Below, piece by piece: positions 44,659 through 53,353 of a DNA stretch of 64,000 nt. How positions within the stretch are numbered: the stretch's first letter is position 1; the number at the start of each line of letters is the position of its first letter. A program made the position numbers and the translations under genes. Below the pieces are notes generated by a model, which saw only the letters and a program-made list of their open reading frames with translations, did no database searches and was not told the origin of the DNA. This DNA is from Bacillota bacterium (GTDB taxonomy: Bacteria; Bacillota; UBA4882; UBA8346). Location of the stretch: positions 186,001 to 250,000 of the forward strand of contig JAEXDA010000044.1 of the NCBI GenBank assembly GCA_023401925.1, written 5' to 3'.

Positions 44659-45459
44659 ATGAAAAAGAGTTTATGGATTCTATTTTTTCTCGTGCTACTC
44701 ACAATCACATTCGTAGGTAGTCAAGTTTTGCTGGCTTCGGCAATTGTATTAAAAGTGGGAGCTTCACCAACACCCCACGCTGAAATTTTGACTCAAATCA
44801 AACCGCTGCTGTCCAAAGAAGGAATTGATTTACAAATTATTGAATTTCAAGACTATGTACAGCCCAACCTGGCCTTAGCCGAAGGTGAATTGAACGCTAA
44901 TTTCTTTCAACATGTTCCCTATCTTACCGAATTCAGCCGCGATCATAAATTGGATCTTACCTATATTGCCAAAGTCCATATTGAACCGATGGGAATTTAC
45001 TCCAAAAAAATTAAGTCTTTGAAAGAATTAGGTAATAAAGCAACTGTAGCGATTCCTAACGATCCGACCAACGGTGGACGCGCCTTACTTTTATTGCAAA
45101 ACGCCAAATTAATCACACTTCGCAAGGATGCCGGACTCAGTGCGACCGAACTGGATATCGTTAAAAATCCAAAGGGATTCCAAGTTAAGCCGTTAGAGGC
45201 GGCCCAACTACCGAGAACCCTAACGGATGTTGATATTGCCGTTATTAACACCAACTATGCGCTGCCAGCAAATTTAATTCCGGCTAAGGATGCTTTATTT
45301 ATCGAAAATAGCAATTCTCCCTATGTAAATATCTTGGCGGTACGCACCAAAGATAAAAATAATCCCGCTTTAAATAAACTAGCCAAAGCCTTAACCAGTA
45401 AAACCGTTAAAGATTTTATTCTTACCAAATATCAAGGGAGCATTGTCCCGGTATTTTAA
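44659..45459 (+). CDS. metQ: MetQ/NlpA-family substrate-binding protein without lipobox
   Basis: 266 residues, with AGGAGG before the ATG. A signal sequence (about 1-28) ends in VLLASAIVLKVGAS with no Cys, whereas MetQ proteins of one-membrane Gram-positives are normally lipoproteins. The domain includes NANFFQHVPYL, IPNDPTNGGRALLLL and the closing KTVKDFILTKYQGSIVPVF pattern. Binds methionine or an analogue outside the cytoplasm. A terminator follows. Confidence 0.92.
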   Translation: MKKSLWILFFLVLLTITFVGSQVLLASAIVLKVGASPTPHAEILTQIKPLLSKEGIDLQIIEFQDYVQPNLALAEGELNANFFQHVPYLTEFSRDHKLDLTYIAKVHIEPMGIYSKKIKSLKELGNKATVAIPNDPTNGGRALLLLQNAKLITLRKDAGLSATELDIVKNPKGFQVKPLEAAQLPRTLTDVDIAVINTNYALPANLIPAKDALFIENSNSPYVNILAVRTKDKNNPALNKLAKALTSKTVKDFILTKYQGSIVPVF

Positions 45460-45485
45460 CGATTGGTCACAATTGATCCCCCCTA

Positions 45486-45517
45486 AAGCTCCGGTTTTAT
45501 TTACCGGAGCTTTTTAT
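45486..45517 (+). terminator. Terminator of metNIQ
   Basis: AAGCTCCGGT and ACCGGAGCTT form a 10-bp stem around 7 bases, followed by TTTTT. Confidence 0.92.
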
Positions 45518-45688
45518 TTTTTACTTCATTACGCTAAAACCCCACAAATGCACGAGATTTGAATCCCAGCAGTTGAGATAAATTTTGAATCATGTTCATA
45601 AGGATTTAACATTGTTTTTGTCATATATATGTTATTATTTAATAAAATCTTACATTAAAAATTAGCTTATTTTAGATCTTTACCCTTT

Positions 45689-45760
45689 TATGTTATATTT
45701 TTACGTCAAAAAAGATTTTATTGATAAATTTCGGAATGTAATATGTTATATTTTTGTCAA
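45689..45760. repeat. Direct repeats in the leader of the GntR/liv operon
   Basis: TATGTTATATTTTT occurs at 45689 and again at 45742, each followed by GTCAA within a few bases; a looser copy (TATGTTATTATTT) starts near 45628. They lie 53-120 bases before the FadR-type regulator gene and may be its operators or promoter parts. The rest of the 353-base gap is AT-rich. Confidence 0.55.
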
Positions 45761-45812
45761 CTACTATGTCATACATTCCTACAGTCATACTAAATAACTA
45801 TAGGAGTTTCGT

Positions 45813-46499
45813 ATGTTTAAGAATATTAAAATTAATCGGATCAGTGATGAAATTGCCTTTCAGATTAAAGAGATGGTTCTAAAAAACGAACTTCAGTCCG
45901 GAAATAAATTACCTACCGAACTGGAATTGGCTGAAATGTTCTCGGTGAGCCGCACTGCCGTCCGCGAAGCTTTATGTAGTCTGGAAGCCCAAGGCCTCAT
46001 CGAACGTAAAAAAAGCGGTGGAACCGTCATTAAACAGTTTAGCGCCAGTAAAATTCTGGAGTCAATCGTTTTTGCACCCAAAAGCGATCTAGAAATGTTT
46101 GCAGATTTTATGGAAGTCCGCAAAGTGCTGGAAAGTCATATCGTCTCGCTGGCCATTGAAAAAAGCCAACCCGGAGATTTTGAATTGATCGAACAATCCC
46201 TAATGAATTTAGAGTCTGAAATTATCCAAGAAGGGAACGGGGTTGAGTCCGATATTATGTTTCATCTCAGTTTGGCTGCGTGTACCCATAACCAGGTTCT
46301 CATCAGCTTAATTAAATCCATCAGCGACATGTTGCGGATTAGCCGTGAAAAAACCCTGAAATATCCCGGGCGGCTTTTAGAATGCCTGAAAGAACACAAG
46401 GCAATTTATATGGCCATGAAGTCTACAGATACTGGCGAGGCAAAACGATTAATGATGTACCACCTGGATCAAGCCCTTCATATCGCACATAAAATCTAA
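45813..46499 (+). CDS. GntR-family regulator, FadR/FCD type
   Basis: 228 residues, AGGAG before the ATG. The winged helix (LPTELELAEMFSVSRTAVREAL) is followed by an FCD ligand-binding domain (about 80-225) with the metal-binding pattern Asp/His residues in MFHLSLAACTHN and MMYHLDQALH. Such regulators respond to organic acids, sugar acids or amino acid derivatives. It is 23 bases before livG and most likely controls the whole transport-hydrolase operon. Confidence 0.93.
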   Translation: MFKNIKINRISDEIAFQIKEMVLKNELQSGNKLPTELELAEMFSVSRTAVREALCSLEAQGLIERKKSGGTVIKQFSASKILESIVFAPKSDLEMFADFMEVRKVLESHIVSLAIEKSQPGDFELIEQSLMNLESEIIQEGNGVESDIMFHLSLAACTHNQVLISLIKSISDMLRISREKTLKYPGRLLECLKEHKAIYMAMKSTDTGEAKRLMMYHLDQALHIAHKI

Positions 46500-46522
46500 T
46501 CCAATGAATAAGGGGTGAATTT

Positions 46523-47308
46523 ATGGGAGACTCTCAAATTTTGTTACAAGTCAGTGAATTGACCAAACAATTTAGAGGTTTGCTGGCCGTCGATCATTAT
46601 CAACTCAATATTTCCCCTGGGGAAATTGTGGGCTTAATCGGTCCTAACGGCGCCGGAAAAACCACAGTCTTTAATTTACTGACCGGCATATTCCCGCCCA
46701 GTTCAGGAAGGATCCAACTCCAAGGCCATGAAATTACCGGACTCCGTCCCGACAAAATCGCCCGAAGAGGTATGGCCCGTACTTTCCAAAACATCCGATT
46801 ATTCGGAGAGCTTTCGGCCTTACAAAACGTGGTGATTGCTGTACAAATCCACAAAAAATACCATTTAGGCAGCGTCTTACTGGGAACCTTTGCATTCGGA
46901 AAGGAAGAAAAAATACTAATCTCTCAGGCGCAGCGATATTTGGAGGCTTTAGGTATTTTTGACATCCGGAATCAATTGGCGAAAAATCTTCCCTACGGTG
47001 TTCAACGCAAATTGGAGATCGCCAGGGCTCTGGCAACCAAGCCCCAACTATTATTGTTGGATGAGCCAGCTGCTGGAATGAATCACCAAGAAAGCGCCGC
47101 CCTAACCGAAAACATCCGTAGACTGCGTGATGAATTCAATTTATCAATTATCCTCATTGAACACGACATGCATGTGGTGATGAACCTCTGCCATCGTTTA
47201 CAAGTCTTAAGCTACGGCAAAATCATCGCCGAGGGAACACCGGATACCATCAAAAAGAATCCCATCGTTATCGAGGCTTACTTGGGGAGGTCAAAAACCA
47301 GTGCTTGA
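46523..47308 (+). CDS. livG: LivG-type branched-chain amino acid ABC transporter ATPase
   Basis: 261 residues. Walker A GPNGAGKTT, a LivG-type insert around TFQNIRLFGELSALQNV, a degenerate signature LPYGVQRKLEIARAL and Walker B LLLLDEPAAGMN. AAGGGGTG precedes the ATG. First of five transport genes; livF overlaps its end by 8 bases. Confidence 0.94.
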   Translation: MGDSQILLQVSELTKQFRGLLAVDHYQLNISPGEIVGLIGPNGAGKTTVFNLLTGIFPPSSGRIQLQGHEITGLRPDKIARRGMARTFQNIRLFGELSALQNVVIAVQIHKKYHLGSVLLGTFAFGKEEKILISQAQRYLEALGIFDIRNQLAKNLPYGVQRKLEIARALATKPQLLLLDEPAAGMNHQESAALTENIRRLRDEFNLSIILIEHDMHVVMNLCHRLQVLSYGKIIAEGTPDTIKKNPIVIEAYLGRSKTSA

Positions 47309-48005
47309 ATTGAAAGAACTCGATCTCTTCTATGGTAATATTCAAGCGGTCAGGAATTTATCGCTGAATGTAAAACAAGGCGAATTAGTCGCCTTGCTCG
47401 GAGCTAACGGCGCCGGAAAAACCAGCACCCTGCGGGGCATCTCCGGTATGCTTAAGCCTCGCAAAGGCCAGATTTTCTTCAACGGACAAGAGCTAACCAA
47501 GGTCAACCCCCATCAAATTGTAGGCCTGGGATTGGCGCACTGCCCGGAGGGACGGGGGATTTTCGCCCGGATAAGTGTGGTTGATAATTTAAAAATCGGC
47601 GCCTACCGCTGCACGGACAAAAAACAAATTCACCGGGATTTGAATTGGGTCTATACGCTCTTTCCTATTTTGGCCGAACGCCAAAACCAGATTGCCGGCA
47701 CTCTTTCCGGTGGAGAACAACAGATGTTGGCTATCGGCCGGTCTCTGATGTCCCGTCCGTCAATGCTGCTTTTCGATGAGCCCTCCCTCGGCCTTGCTCC
47801 GCTGATCATCGAAAAAATTTATACGGTAATCGCCGCGCTGAAAAAAGAGGGCAAAACGATTTTATTGGTTGAACAAAACGCTTACGCCGCATTGGAAGTT
47901 GCCGATCGGGCTTATGTGCTGGAATCAGGTTCCCTCAAACTTTCCGGTATGACGGCAGATTTGCTCCAAAATGAAGCTGTGAAAAATGCCTATCTGGGAG
48001 GATAA
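47301..48005 (+). CDS. livF: LivF-type branched-chain amino acid ABC transporter ATPase
   Basis: 234 residues. Walker A GANGAGKTST, the family block CPEGRGIFARISVVDNL, signature LSGGEQQMLAIGRSLM and Walker B MLLFDEPSLGLAP. Starts with a GTG inside the end of livG, with GGGAGG before it. Partner ATPase of LivG. Confidence 0.94.
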   Translation: MLELKELDLFYGNIQAVRNLSLNVKQGELVALLGANGAGKTSTLRGISGMLKPRKGQIFFNGQELTKVNPHQIVGLGLAHCPEGRGIFARISVVDNLKIGAYRCTDKKQIHRDLNWVYTLFPILAERQNQIAGTLSGGEQQMLAIGRSLMSRPSMLLFDEPSLGLAPLIIEKIYTVIAALKKEGKTILLVEQNAYAALEVADRAYVLESGSLKLSGMTADLLQNEAVKNAYLGG

Positions 48006-48009
48006 AACT

Positions 48010-48906
48010 ATGAGTTTTGCTTATCTGGTTCAAAACACCATCGACGGCCTTAGTCTAGGCAGCATCTATGCGCTGATTGCCATTGGTTTTTCTCTAACTT
48101 TCAGTATTTTAAGACTGATCAACTTTGCACACGGCGACATTTTAATGATCGGCGCATATTGTGCCCTTTTCCTCATCATCGGGATGCATCTTCCTTTGTG
48201 GGCTGCTTTGATTTTCGCAATGGCTTGCGCCGCCCTGTTTGGAATTTTTATTGAACGGATAGCTTACCGTCCTTTGCGGGGTGCCCATGATGTTGCGGCG
48301 CTGATTGCATCCTTGGCGGTCTCGATCATCATCCAAAATACCGGAATCATGACAGTCACCGCCCAACCCCGCAAATTTGAAATTCCGGAAATTTTAACCG
48401 TAATTCATAACTTCGGCAATATTTCCATCAGCAATATGACTCTGCTCATTATCATTCTCTCACTGTTCCTTATGATATCCTTCACTCTATTCGTCACCCG
48501 CACGAAGATGGGTACGGCCATGCGTGCTTGTTCCGAAAACATCGGTGTGGCTCAATTAATGGGAATCGATATCAACCGGGTCATTTCCGTTACTTTCGCC
48601 TTAGGTTCGTGTATGGCAGCGGTCTCCGGGATCATGCTGGCCGGACAGTACGGCCGGATCGATCCTTTAATGGGCTTCGTCCCCGGCCTAAAAGCCTTTG
48701 TAGCCGCCGTGATCGGAGGTATCGGCAGTATCTCCGGAGCGGCTCTAGGAGGCTATGTCCTGGGTCTATCGGAAATTTTGCTTGTAGCCCTCTTGCCTCC
48801 CTCTTACTCCGGTTACCGGGACGCCTTCGTCTTCATCCTGTTGATTCTGGTGTTGCTTTTTAAACCGTCCGGCTTACTCGGACAAGCCGAAGGGAGAAAG
48901 GTATGA
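48010..48906 (+). CDS. livH: LivH-type ABC permease
   Basis: 298 residues from the ATG at 48010, after GGGAGG. About eight membrane segments, with the family blocks NTIDGLSLGSIYALIAIGFS and RACSENIGVAQLMGIDINRV. One of two permeases of the hydrophobic amino acid (HAAT) uptake family. Its stop overlaps the livM start (ATGA). Confidence 0.93.
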   Translation: MSFAYLVQNTIDGLSLGSIYALIAIGFSLTFSILRLINFAHGDILMIGAYCALFLIIGMHLPLWAALIFAMACAALFGIFIERIAYRPLRGAHDVAALIASLAVSIIIQNTGIMTVTAQPRKFEIPEILTVIHNFGNISISNMTLLIIILSLFLMISFTLFVTRTKMGTAMRACSENIGVAQLMGIDINRVISVTFALGSCMAAVSGIMLAGQYGRIDPLMGFVPGLKAFVAAVIGGIGSISGAALGGYVLGLSEILLVALLPPSYSGYRDAFVFILLILVLLFKPSGLLGQAEGRKV

Positions 48907-49952
48907 TGAGCACCAAAACCGCTAAATTCTCTACCCTTATTTTTCTGGTATTTTTTACGGGAGTACTTTATTTCTTAAACCGTTTCTTATCTCCTTACCA
49001 TATGCAGATCATTAACTTGATCGGCATCAACATCATATTAGTTGTCAGTTTAAATCTATCGAACGGTTTTTGTGGAATTTTTTCCTTGGGGCATGCGGGA
49101 TTTATGGCAGTTGGAGCTTACGTTACCGCCATTCTAACCATTCCAGCGGTTAAAAAAGGATTTCTTTTACCCCAGCTTCCCGGCTGGCTGGCCTCATTGC
49201 AACTTCCTTTCTTGCCGGCGTTACTTTTGGGCGGACTGGCAGCCTCTCTCTGCGCCTTGGTTATCGGTTATCCGGTGCTCCGTCTTCGTGGCCATTATTT
49301 AAGTGTGGCAACTTTAGGTTTTTTGGTCATCACTCAAGTGTGCATCACCCAAATGGATGGTCTGACCCGGGGAGCTCGTGGTCTCAACGGTTTGGAGTCT
49401 TTCACCAATGTGTGGTGGATTTGGTTTGGGGTGATTTTAACCATTTATGTAATTGCCAAAGTGATTCACTCCGCTTACGGCCGGGGTATGAATGCCATTA
49501 AAGAGGATGAACTGGCAGCCGAATGCCTGGGCGTTAATTTAACAGGCCATAAATTATTGGCTTTTTGCCTGAGTGCATTTTTCGCCGGTATTGGCGGGGC
49601 GTTGTGGGGCCACTTAATCACAGTAATTACTCCGGGTTCTTTCTCGTATGGTCAAACTTTCAATTTAGTGGTTATGTCGGTGGTAGGCGGCATGAGCAGC
49701 ATAACTGGAGGTGTCGTTGGTGCCCTGGTAATGACATTAGTCCCGGAACTTTTGCGCAATCTTGAATCAGGAATCACGCTTTGGGGAATTGCCTTACCGC
49801 CACTATACGGTTTGAGTCAGATTATTCTTGCAATCGCCTTAATTCTGGTCATTCTGTTCCGTCCTAACGGTTTATTGGGCCGCTGGGAATTCTCCTGGAC
49901 CAGATTTCATTCCAAATCCAAGCTCTACAAAGGTGGTGGTTACTCTCATTAA
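48903..49952 (+). CDS. livM: LivM-type ABC permease
   Basis: 349 residues. About nine membrane segments, with SLGHAGFMAVGAYVTAIL, RLRGHYLSVATLGF, the conserved TRGARGLNGL and a cytoplasmic loop NAIKEDELAAECLGVNL. Partner of LivH. The C terminus ends in a basic tail. Confidence 0.93.
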   Translation: MMSTKTAKFSTLIFLVFFTGVLYFLNRFLSPYHMQIINLIGINIILVVSLNLSNGFCGIFSLGHAGFMAVGAYVTAILTIPAVKKGFLLPQLPGWLASLQLPFLPALLLGGLAASLCALVIGYPVLRLRGHYLSVATLGFLVITQVCITQMDGLTRGARGLNGLESFTNVWWIWFGVILTIYVIAKVIHSAYGRGMNAIKEDELAAECLGVNLTGHKLLAFCLSAFFAGIGGALWGHLITVITPGSFSYGQTFNLVVMSVVGGMSSITGGVVGALVMTLVPELLRNLESGITLWGIALPPLYGLSQIILAIALILVILFRPNGLLGRWEFSWTRFHSKSKLYKGGGYSH

Positions 49953-50008
49953 ATTAAACTAACTTGGCATCATTCAAAACATACTTAAATTTAATGGAGG
50001 TATTTACG

Positions 50009-51157
50009 ATGAAAAAATTTCTTGTACCGTTACTTATGATCATGCAATTATTCACCTGCAACATCTTTGCAGCAACCGCACCTATAAAAATCGGCGCTAT
50101 TTATAACCTTACCGGTGATCAATCATCCCTCGATGCTCCGTCGCTAAACGGTCTTACCCTGGCAGCCAAAGATATCAACGCTGCCGGCGGGGTGTTGGGA
50201 CGAAAAATCCAAGTCGTCAGTCTTGATGGAAAAACCGATCAATCCGTTTCCACCAATGCTGCTTTAAAATTAGTCAATGTTGAAAAGGTTGCGGCAATCG
50301 CCGGCTTTAGTGATTCCAACTATGCGCTTGCTGCCGGCCCTATTGCTCAAAAAGCCAAGATCCCTTTCGTTACTTCCGGTGCAACATTGCCTACCATGCC
50401 GGATCAAGTGGGCGATTATTTCTTTATGACACCTTATGGCGATAACACCCAAGCCTATGTTGGCGCCGAATTCGCCAGTAAAGATTTGAAAGCGAAAACC
50501 GCATATGTACTGAAGGATACTGCTATGGACTTCACCGTCAACTTGGCAGCCTACTTTGTAGAACGTTTCAAAAAAATCAATGGGAAAGACGCCATTGTTT
50601 TAGAAGATAACTTCAAAACCGGCGACCAAGATTTTTCGGCCCAAGTCAACCGGTTAAAAGCTCTGGCTAAAAAACCGGATTTGCTCTATATCTCTTCAGG
50701 CCCTTCCGAATGCGGCATCATTGTCAAACAAATCCGTGCTGCCGGAATCAATACTCCGGTCATCAGCGGTGACGGTTTCGATACCCCCTTGCTAACCGAA
50801 TTAGGCGGCAAAGGTGCCAATATCGAAACTTACTTCACCACCCATGCCAGTTTGACCAGTGAAGAACCGAAAGTCAAAAAATTCGTTCAAGCCTATAAAA
50901 ACGAATTTAAAACCGATCCGGAGAATGCTTTTGCAGCTTTAGGTTATGATACCATGTATTTGATTGCTGATGCCATCAAACGGGCCAAATCCGTTAATCC
51001 CACGGCCATCCGCAATGCTTTGGCCAAAACCTCCAATTTCAAAGCAGTTACCGGAACCATCACTTATCCGGCAAACTCGCGGGTCCCTTTGAAATCGGTC
51101 GCTGTCTTGAAGGTTGTTGACGGCCAGTTCAAATTCGTGAAATCAGTGACTCCTTAA
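50009..51157 (+). CDS. livK: LivK-type substrate-binding protein
   Basis: 382 residues from the ATG at 50009, eight bases after GGAGG. A signal peptide ends at NIFAATAP; the Cys in LFTCNIF is preceded by Thr and does not make a proper lipobox. The type I periplasmic fold begins PIKIGAIYNLTGDQSSLDAP and contains AAIAGFSDSNYALAAGPIAQ and the ENAFAALGYDTMYLIADAI block. It delivers the substrate to LivHM. The creatininase gene at the end of the operon suggests a cyclic amide or amide-type substrate rather than plain leucine. Confidence 0.92.
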   Translation: MKKFLVPLLMIMQLFTCNIFAATAPIKIGAIYNLTGDQSSLDAPSLNGLTLAAKDINAAGGVLGRKIQVVSLDGKTDQSVSTNAALKLVNVEKVAAIAGFSDSNYALAAGPIAQKAKIPFVTSGATLPTMPDQVGDYFFMTPYGDNTQAYVGAEFASKDLKAKTAYVLKDTAMDFTVNLAAYFVERFKKINGKDAIVLEDNFKTGDQDFSAQVNRLKALAKKPDLLYISSGPSECGIIVKQIRAAGINTPVISGDGFDTPLLTELGGKGANIETYFTTHASLTSEEPKVKKFVQAYKNEFKTDPENAFAALGYDTMYLIADAIKRAKSVNPTAIRNALAKTSNFKAVTGTITYPANSRVPLKSVAVLKVVDGQFKFVKSVTP

Positions 51158-51179
51158 TCGAGTCTCTATAAGAAATGTC

Positions 51180-51208
51180 AGGGCTACCGAGAAATATCCC
51201 GGAGCCCT
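51180..51208 (+). terminator. Hairpin between livK and the creatininase gene
   Basis: AGGGCT-A-CCG pairs with CGG-AGCCCT around 10 bases, followed by a weak T-rich tail. It lies 22 bases past livK and 35 before the next start, so it may lower read-through. Confidence 0.55.
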
Positions 51209-51243
51209 TTCATCATTTCCCTATTGGTAAAGGAGGTTTTATC

Positions 51244-52011
51244 ATGAGTTTACTGCAAAAAATGACCGGCCACCAATTCAAGGGCGGTCCCAAATTCGAT
51301 AAAGCGATTATCGCAGTGGGTTCCTGTGAAAATCACGGCTTCCATCTTCCGTTTGGGACGGATACCTTTGTCTCTTCGATGCTGGCCGAGAAAGTGGCCG
51401 AACAAGTCGATGGTTTGTTGGTTTTACCCCCCGTTAATGTCGGAATGAGTCAACACTACGCCCATTTCCCTTTCAGTCTGACCTTACAGCCGGAAACTTT
51501 AATTGCTGTTTTAAAAGATATTCTGGAGAGCACCGTCAAAAACGGTATTGAAAAAATCTTCATCATGAACGGACATGACGGCAACATTGCTCCCATTGAA
51601 ATCGCCGCCCGTGCTATTAAATTGGCCCATCCCAATGTGAGAATCGCCACCCTGGATGCCTGGTGGGTTACAGCCGGCAAACTATTACCCGGCGATACTT
51701 TTGAGGTATGGAATGGACTCGGCCACGCCGGAGAAGGCGAAACTTCAATCGGTCTTGCTCTTTTCCCGGAATTGATTGAGATGGAATATGCTAAAGGCGT
51801 AGTACCCAATCTACCGGAACACGTGGAGATCAAATGGAACTTTGCTGAACTCACCAATACCGGAGCAACCGGCGACCCAAGCAAGGCGACTGTCGCCAAA
51901 GGTCAAAAAATGGTTGCGGTATTGGTAAAAGAGGTCGTCCGCTTCTTCCGAGAAATGGACGACAAGGATTGGAAATACTCTTCAAAGGAGTCGGCATTAC
52001 CTCAAAAATGA
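51244..52011 (+). CDS. Creatininase-family amidohydrolase
   Basis: 255 residues from the ATG at 51244, after AAAGGAGG. The family metal-site blocks are AVGSCENHGFHLPFGTDTF (Glu, His and Asp ligands), FIMNGHDGN and GLGHAGEGETSIGL. Members are two-metal hydrolases of cyclic amides or formamides, such as creatinine amidohydrolase and FAPy deformylase. Being last in a GntR-liv operon, it probably acts on the compound the transporter imports. The precise substrate cannot be read from the sequence. Confidence 0.88.
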   Translation: MSLLQKMTGHQFKGGPKFDKAIIAVGSCENHGFHLPFGTDTFVSSMLAEKVAEQVDGLLVLPPVNVGMSQHYAHFPFSLTLQPETLIAVLKDILESTVKNGIEKIFIMNGHDGNIAPIEIAARAIKLAHPNVRIATLDAWWVTAGKLLPGDTFEVWNGLGHAGEGETSIGLALFPELIEMEYAKGVVPNLPEHVEIKWNFAELTNTGATGDPSKATVAKGQKMVAVLVKEVVRFFREMDDKDWKYSSKESALPQK

Positions 52012-52204
52012 AGTTGTATGGTTCTTTAGATCGGAAGTTTCTGCCTTCTATCATCCACAGGTGATTGCGAAGTAAAATTCATTTAAAATTACACCAAAAG
52101 GCCCAGTATAGGATGAAATCCTACCGAAAGGAGGATCAACCGGCAACCGAGCCACTATTACTAGGGATTTTGAAAAAACTCACCCAAAAATCTGCAATAA
52201 AGTA

Positions 52205-52230
52205 AGGGACCATTTCTCAGGATGGTCCCT
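52205..52230. terminator. Terminator between creatininase and tctC genes
   Basis: AGGGACCAT and ATGGTCCCT form a 9-bp stem around 8 bases, followed by ATTGTTTATT. It lies between convergent genes. Confidence 0.7.
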
Positions 52231-52253
52231 ATTGTTTATTGATGATTCTTAAA

Positions 52254-53207
52254 TTATTGGGCGCCCTGTTTCAACTGTTCCATAAACCCAGAATAATATT
52301 TCTTTTTTTCGTTGATAAATTTTTTGGAAGCCGCAATTCCATAATCTTCTACTTTAAAGCCCAATTTTTCCATTTCTTGTCTAAATTCAGGAGTATGATT
52401 AATTTTGCTGAAAGCGTCCTCTAAAACTTTCATAATTTTCATCGGAGTCCCCGGAGGAACGGCAATACCCCGGTAAGTACCTTCGACAATATTATAGCCT
52501 TCTTCTTTAAAAGTAGGGACATTTGAAAAACTGCTTACCCGCTTTGCAGATTGAACTGCCAGTGCTCTTACTTTATTTCCATAACTCACTGCCATGGTAG
52601 GGGAAGTCATTAAAGCCAAAACACTATGGCTCAACAAAGCTGGTAAAGCTGTCCCCGAACCAGGATAATTCAAATAAGTAACTTTAGTTTTTGCCGCTTT
52701 CTCCAATTCAATAACGCCCAAATAATTGGCGGTATTAATACCGCTGCCGCCGATCGTAACCACAGAAGGATTGGCTTTAGCGTATTTAACCAAATCCTTT
52801 AAACTGCGAAAGGGGCTGTCCTGTGCAACAATGAGTATATTCGGAGTACTGTTGAAAATATAAATCATATTGATATCTTCTGTTTTAAATCCGATATTGG
52901 GTTTTTCAATCGGTTGAATGATGATATGAGGTAAATTACAAACAGTGAGGCTATAACCATCCGGCTGACTTTTGGCCAATTCCGACCAAGCGGTTGCTCC
53001 CCCGGCTCCTGGTTTAAAAACAATATTAACCGTCTGACCCAAAAGGGTCGTTAATTGTGTTTGTTGCAGTTTAGCGGCAAAATCGGATTCTCCACCCGCA
53101 GTGAACGGGATAATATAATTAATTGATTTTTCCGGATACCCGGATGCTAAGCATGGTACAGCGAAACATAAACAAAGAAAAAAGACAACTAAATTTTTTC
53201 GCATCAT
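52254..53207 (-). CDS. TctC-family extracytoplasmic solute-binding protein (orphan)
   Basis: 317 residues, with AAAGGAG before the ATG. The signal peptide ends near PCLASGYPEK; a Pro precedes the Cys, so a lipobox is unlikely. The family blocks INYIIPFTAGGESD, VNIVFKPGAGG and the closing EFRQEMEKLGF are clear. It should bind a carboxylate for a tripartite tricarboxylate transporter, but no TctA or TctB is encoded here. It is followed upstream by a chemoreceptor gene, so it might serve sensing or a distant transporter. Confidence 0.9.
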   Translation of the reverse strand: MMRKNLVVFFLCLCFAVPCLASGYPEKSINYIIPFTAGGESDFAAKLQQTQLTTLLGQTVNIVFKPGAGGATAWSELAKSQPDGYSLTVCNLPHIIIQPIEKPNIGFKTEDINMIYIFNSTPNILIVAQDSPFRSLKDLVKYAKANPSVVTIGGSGINTANYLGVIELEKAAKTKVTYLNYPGSGTALPALLSHSVLALMTSPTMAVSYGNKVRALAVQSAKRVSSFSNVPTFKEEGYNIVEGTYRGIAVPPGTPMKIMKVLEDAFSKINHTPEFRQEMEKLGFKVEDYGIAASKKFINEKKKYYSGFMEQLKQGAQ

Positions 53208-53353
53208 TGAACTCTCCTTTTAAAATCCTGTAATATGATTTTCCAAATAATTTCCTGCCAATTTAGGTTTTCTCCCTACACCTCCTTCGACCAATAACTG
53301 CTATAGAATGCTAAGGTTAAAAATAACCTGCGTTCAAATCCAATCCTAAAATC

